A stretch of DNA of 64,000 nt, taken from Diaminobutyricimonas sp. LJ205 (GTDB lineage Bacteria; Actinomycetota; Actinomycetes; Actinomycetales; Microbacteriaceae). Below the pieces are notes generated by a model. It ran no database searches. It was not told the DNA's origin and was given only the letters and a program-made list of their open reading frames with translations. This document shows, in pieces, positions 62,061-64,000 of the stretch. A program made the translations under genes and the position numbers. The stretch spans positions 1,922,001-1,986,000 of the forward strand of contig NZ_CP046619.1 in the NCBI RefSeq assembly GCF_009755725.1, in the 5' to 3' direction. Position 1 is the stretch's first letter. Each line of letters starts with the position of its first letter.

Positions 62061-63149
62061 TTAGCGGACGGTTTCCCGGCCCAGGATGATCAGCTCGTCG
62101 ATCAGTTCGGGGTAGCTGAGTCCAGACGCCATCCAGCACTTCGGGAACATCGAGATCGGGGTGAAGCCCGGCATCGTGTTCACTTCGTTGATCACGAAGC
62201 CGTCGGCGGTGAGGAAGAAGTCCACGCGGGCAAGTCCCGCCCCGCCGATCGCATCGAACGCGCGGGCCGCGAGGCCCTGCATCTCGGCCAGTTCGTCCTC
62301 ACTCAAGGCGGCCGGGCAGACCAGGTCGATGCCAGGAGCGTCCAGGTACTTCGCCTCGAAGTCGTAGAACTCCCGTCCGCTGACCACGATCTCGCCTGCT
62401 ACCGACACGCGCGGCGCCTGGCCGTCGCGCCCCCCGAGCACACCGCACTCGACCTCACGGCCGACCAGTGCCTGCTCGATCAGCACCCGGGAGTCTTCAG
62501 CGAACGCGATCGCTATGGCGTCGGCGAGCCCCTCGCGCGAGGTCACCCGGGTGACGCCGACACTGGAGCCGGCGCGCGCGGGCTTGACGAACACCGGCCA
62601 GCCGAGCGCGTCGGCGGCGGCCTCGACGGCCTCCCGGTCACCTTCCCAGTCACGCGGGGTGATGGTCTTCCACGGTGCAACGGCGATGCCGGAGTGCTGC
62701 AGCAGGCTCTTCGTGAAGTGCTTGTCCATGCCCGCGGCGGAGGCGAGGATGCCGGCGCCCACGTACGGGATCCCGACGAGCTCGAGCAGCCCCTGCACGG
62801 TGCCGTCCTCACCGAACGGGCCGTGCAGGATCGGGAACGCCACGTCGACCTCTCCGAGCGAGGACACAGCGCCGGTGGCATCCGTTACCGTCAGCTCCCG
62901 CGACAGGGTGGACGTCGGCCACTGCACGCGGGTGCCGTTGTCGACGACCACGGGCAGTTCGGTCTTCAGCTGGAACAGCGACGCGTCATCCGGTTGCAGC
63001 GTGAAGGCACCTTCGCGGGTGATCCCGATCGGGATGACGTCGTATTTCTCCCGGTCGATCGCCTCGAGCACGCCGCCGGCGGTGGCGCAACTGATCGAAT
63101 GCTCCGAGGAGCGTCCGCCGAACAGCAGGGCAACGGTGGTCTTCGCCAT
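62061..63149 (-). CDS. ddl: D-alanine-D-alanine ligase
   Basis: A 362-residue ATP-grasp ligase that makes D-Ala-D-Ala for peptidoglycan. It begins TTVALLFGGRSSEHSIS and has PILHGPFGEDGTVQGLLEL near residues 107-125, the ATP-grasp loop VFVKPARAGSSVGVTRV near 190, and the metal site VDFFLTADGFVINEVNTMPGFTPISMFP near 310-337. The active-site segment with SxYPELIDELI fits a D-Ala-D-Ala rather than D-Ala-D-Lac enzyme, but I did not test this. The start overlaps the gpsA stop by one base (TAATG). Confidence 0.95.
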   Translation of the reverse strand: MAKTTVALLFGGRSSEHSISCATAGGVLEAIDREKYDVIPIGITREGAFTLQPDDASLFQLKTELPVVVDNGTRVQWPTSTLSRELTVTDATGAVSSLGEVDVAFPILHGPFGEDGTVQGLLELVGIPYVGAGILASAAGMDKHFTKSLLQHSGIAVAPWKTITPRDWEGDREAVEAAADALGWPVFVKPARAGSSVGVTRVTSREGLADAIAIAFAEDSRVLIEQALVGREVECGVLGGRDGQAPRVSVAGEIVVSGREFYDFEAKYLDAPGIDLVCPAALSEDELAEMQGLAARAFDAIGGAGLARVDFFLTADGFVINEVNTMPGFTPISMFPKCWMASGLSYPELIDELIILGRETVR

Positions 63150-64000
63150 TACTCCCCCTGAGGCTCGTCGGTGTCGGTGAGATGCGGTGCGAGGTTGCGC
63201 GGGGCCAGCGTACCGGCGAGCACCTGCTCGACCTGGCTGACGATGGGCATCTCGACGCCCTTCGACCGGGCCAGCTCGAGGATCGGCGCCACCGAGGCCA
63301 GGCCCTCCGCGGTCTGGTTCATCTGCTTGACCACGTCGGCGAACGCGTATCCCTGGCCGAGCAGTCGGCCGGCGGTGTTGTTGCGCGACAGCGGTGACTC
63401 GCACGTGGCGATCAGGTCACCGAGCCCGGCAAGCCCCGACAGTGTGCTGGCTGACGCTCCGAACGCGACGGCGAAGTCGGTCATTTCGACCAGCCCACGG
63501 GTGATGATCGACGCTTTGGTGTTCTCGCCGTAACCGACACCGTCGACGATGCCGATGGCGACCGCGATCAGGTTCTTCAGGACGCCGCCAAATTCGGTGC
63601 CGATCACGTCGTTATTGACGAAACAGCGGAAGTACGGGTTGGTCGCCGTGGCGGCGACGAGAGCGGCGGTGTCCGGGCTGTCGGATGCCACGACCGCCGC
63701 AGTGGGCTGCCGGCGGGCGATCTCCAGAGCCAGATTCGGGCCGGAGGCGACCGCGACGAGTCCGGGGTCGATGTCGAGTTCCTGCCGGATGATCTCGCTC
63801 ATCCGGTTGCCGGTGCCCTTCTCCACGCCCTTCATCAGGCTCACGACGGGAACACCCCGCGGCATGATGTCGCGAATGGCCTTGAGGTTCTCGCGCAGCG
63901 TCTGGCTCGGCACGGACAGGTACACCTGCTCCGCGTCGGCGAGCACCCGCTCGATCCGCGAGTCGCTGACCAGCTTCAGCGGCAGGTTGATGCCCGGCAG
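63149..64000 (-). CDS. gpsA: NAD(P)H-dependent glycerol-3-phosphate dehydrogenase, partial (5' end outside window)
   Basis: About 283 codons of the C-terminal part; the NAD-binding N-terminus lies beyond 64000. The visible sequence starts in LPGINLPLKLVSDSRIERVL and includes VYLSVPSQTLRENL, VSLMKGVE, AVASGPNLALEIARRQPTA, GGVLKNLIAVAIGIVDGVGYGENTKA (with the catalytic lysine) and GLAGLGDLIATCESPLSRNN. It makes sn-glycerol 3-phosphate for phospholipids. It sits before ddl, the usual actinobacterial gpsA-ddl order. Confidence 0.95.
   Translation of the reverse strand: MPGINLPLKLVSDSRIERVLADAEQVYLSVPSQTLRENLKAIRDIMPRGVPVVSLMKGVEKGTGNRMSEIIRQELDIDPGLVAVASGPNLALEIARRQPTAAVVASDSPDTAALVAATATNPYFRCFVNNDVIGTEFGGVLKNLIAVAIGIVDGVGYGENTKASIITRGLVEMTDFAVAFGASASTLSGLAGLGDLIATCESPLSRNNTAGRLLGQGYAFADVVKQMNQTAEGLASVAPILELARSKGVEMPIVSQVEQVLAGTLAPRNLAPHLTDTDEPQGE

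Overview
This 64 kb window is high-GC actinobacterial chromosome, most likely from a member of the Microbacteriaceae. Four things point there: GTG starts and 1-4 nt gene overlaps are common; the housekeeping set (ffh, ftsY, smc, mutM, rnc, rpmF, DUF177, coaD, recG, rsmD, thiL, DUF3515 lipoprotein, ddl, gpsA) is actinobacterial in content and order; DUF222-HNH, coenzyme F420 and CydDC-fusion genes are present; and the words GGATGCC/GGCATCC are very frequent. I saw no rRNA, tRNA, CRISPR array, transposase or phage genes. Everything is read from the sequence and remembered family knowledge; no searches were run.

Layout. 0.2-11 kb: a YbdK-type carboxylate-amine ligase, a frameshifted F420-type oxidoreductase, ffh, an MFS transporter, a DUF222/HNH protein, ftsY, a luciferase-like oxidoreductase overlapping a GH13 trehalose-synthase-like enzyme, and a histidine phosphatase. 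11-16 kb: smc and a double-GNAT acetyltransferase. 16-23 kb: the bd oxidase operon cydA-cydB-cydDC, divergent from a BlaI-like repressor and an M56 metallopeptidase, with a cluster of operator-like repeats between them. 23-28.4 kb: two small membrane proteins, an EamA transporter, a VOC protein, then mutM-rnc-rpmF-DUF177. 28.4-36.8 kb: a compact minus-strand cluster for import and reductive-type breakdown of pyrimidines or hydantoins (beta-ureidopropionase, dihydropyrimidinase, a luciferase-like oxidoreductase, a two-permease ABC importer, a class III aminotransferase).

37-51 kb is rich in coenzyme F420 genes. A BtuFCD-like ABC transporter, of the type proposed to carry F420-0, forms an operon with cofD and faces cofC. 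Next come two truncated gene remnants, an NtaA/DmoA-type flavin monooxygenase with a divergent FMN reductase, and the trio moxR-DUF58-transglutaminase. After these lie cofE, a G6PDH-family F420 oxidoreductase and coaD. 51-64 kb: recG, an EamA transporter, rsmD, an ArsR regulator, thiL, the DUF3515 lipoprotein, a DEAD-box helicase, an exported GH3 glycosidase, a YdeI-like protein, ddl and the 3' part of gpsA, which runs off the window.

Two themes stand out. F420 biosynthesis, a putative F420-0 transporter and up to five luciferase-fold enzymes or remnants sit within 50 kb. The backbone cluster is also broken up by accessory modules and dotted with short palindromic repeats, some of which are translated as part of proteins (SMC, MutM, the ABC permease).
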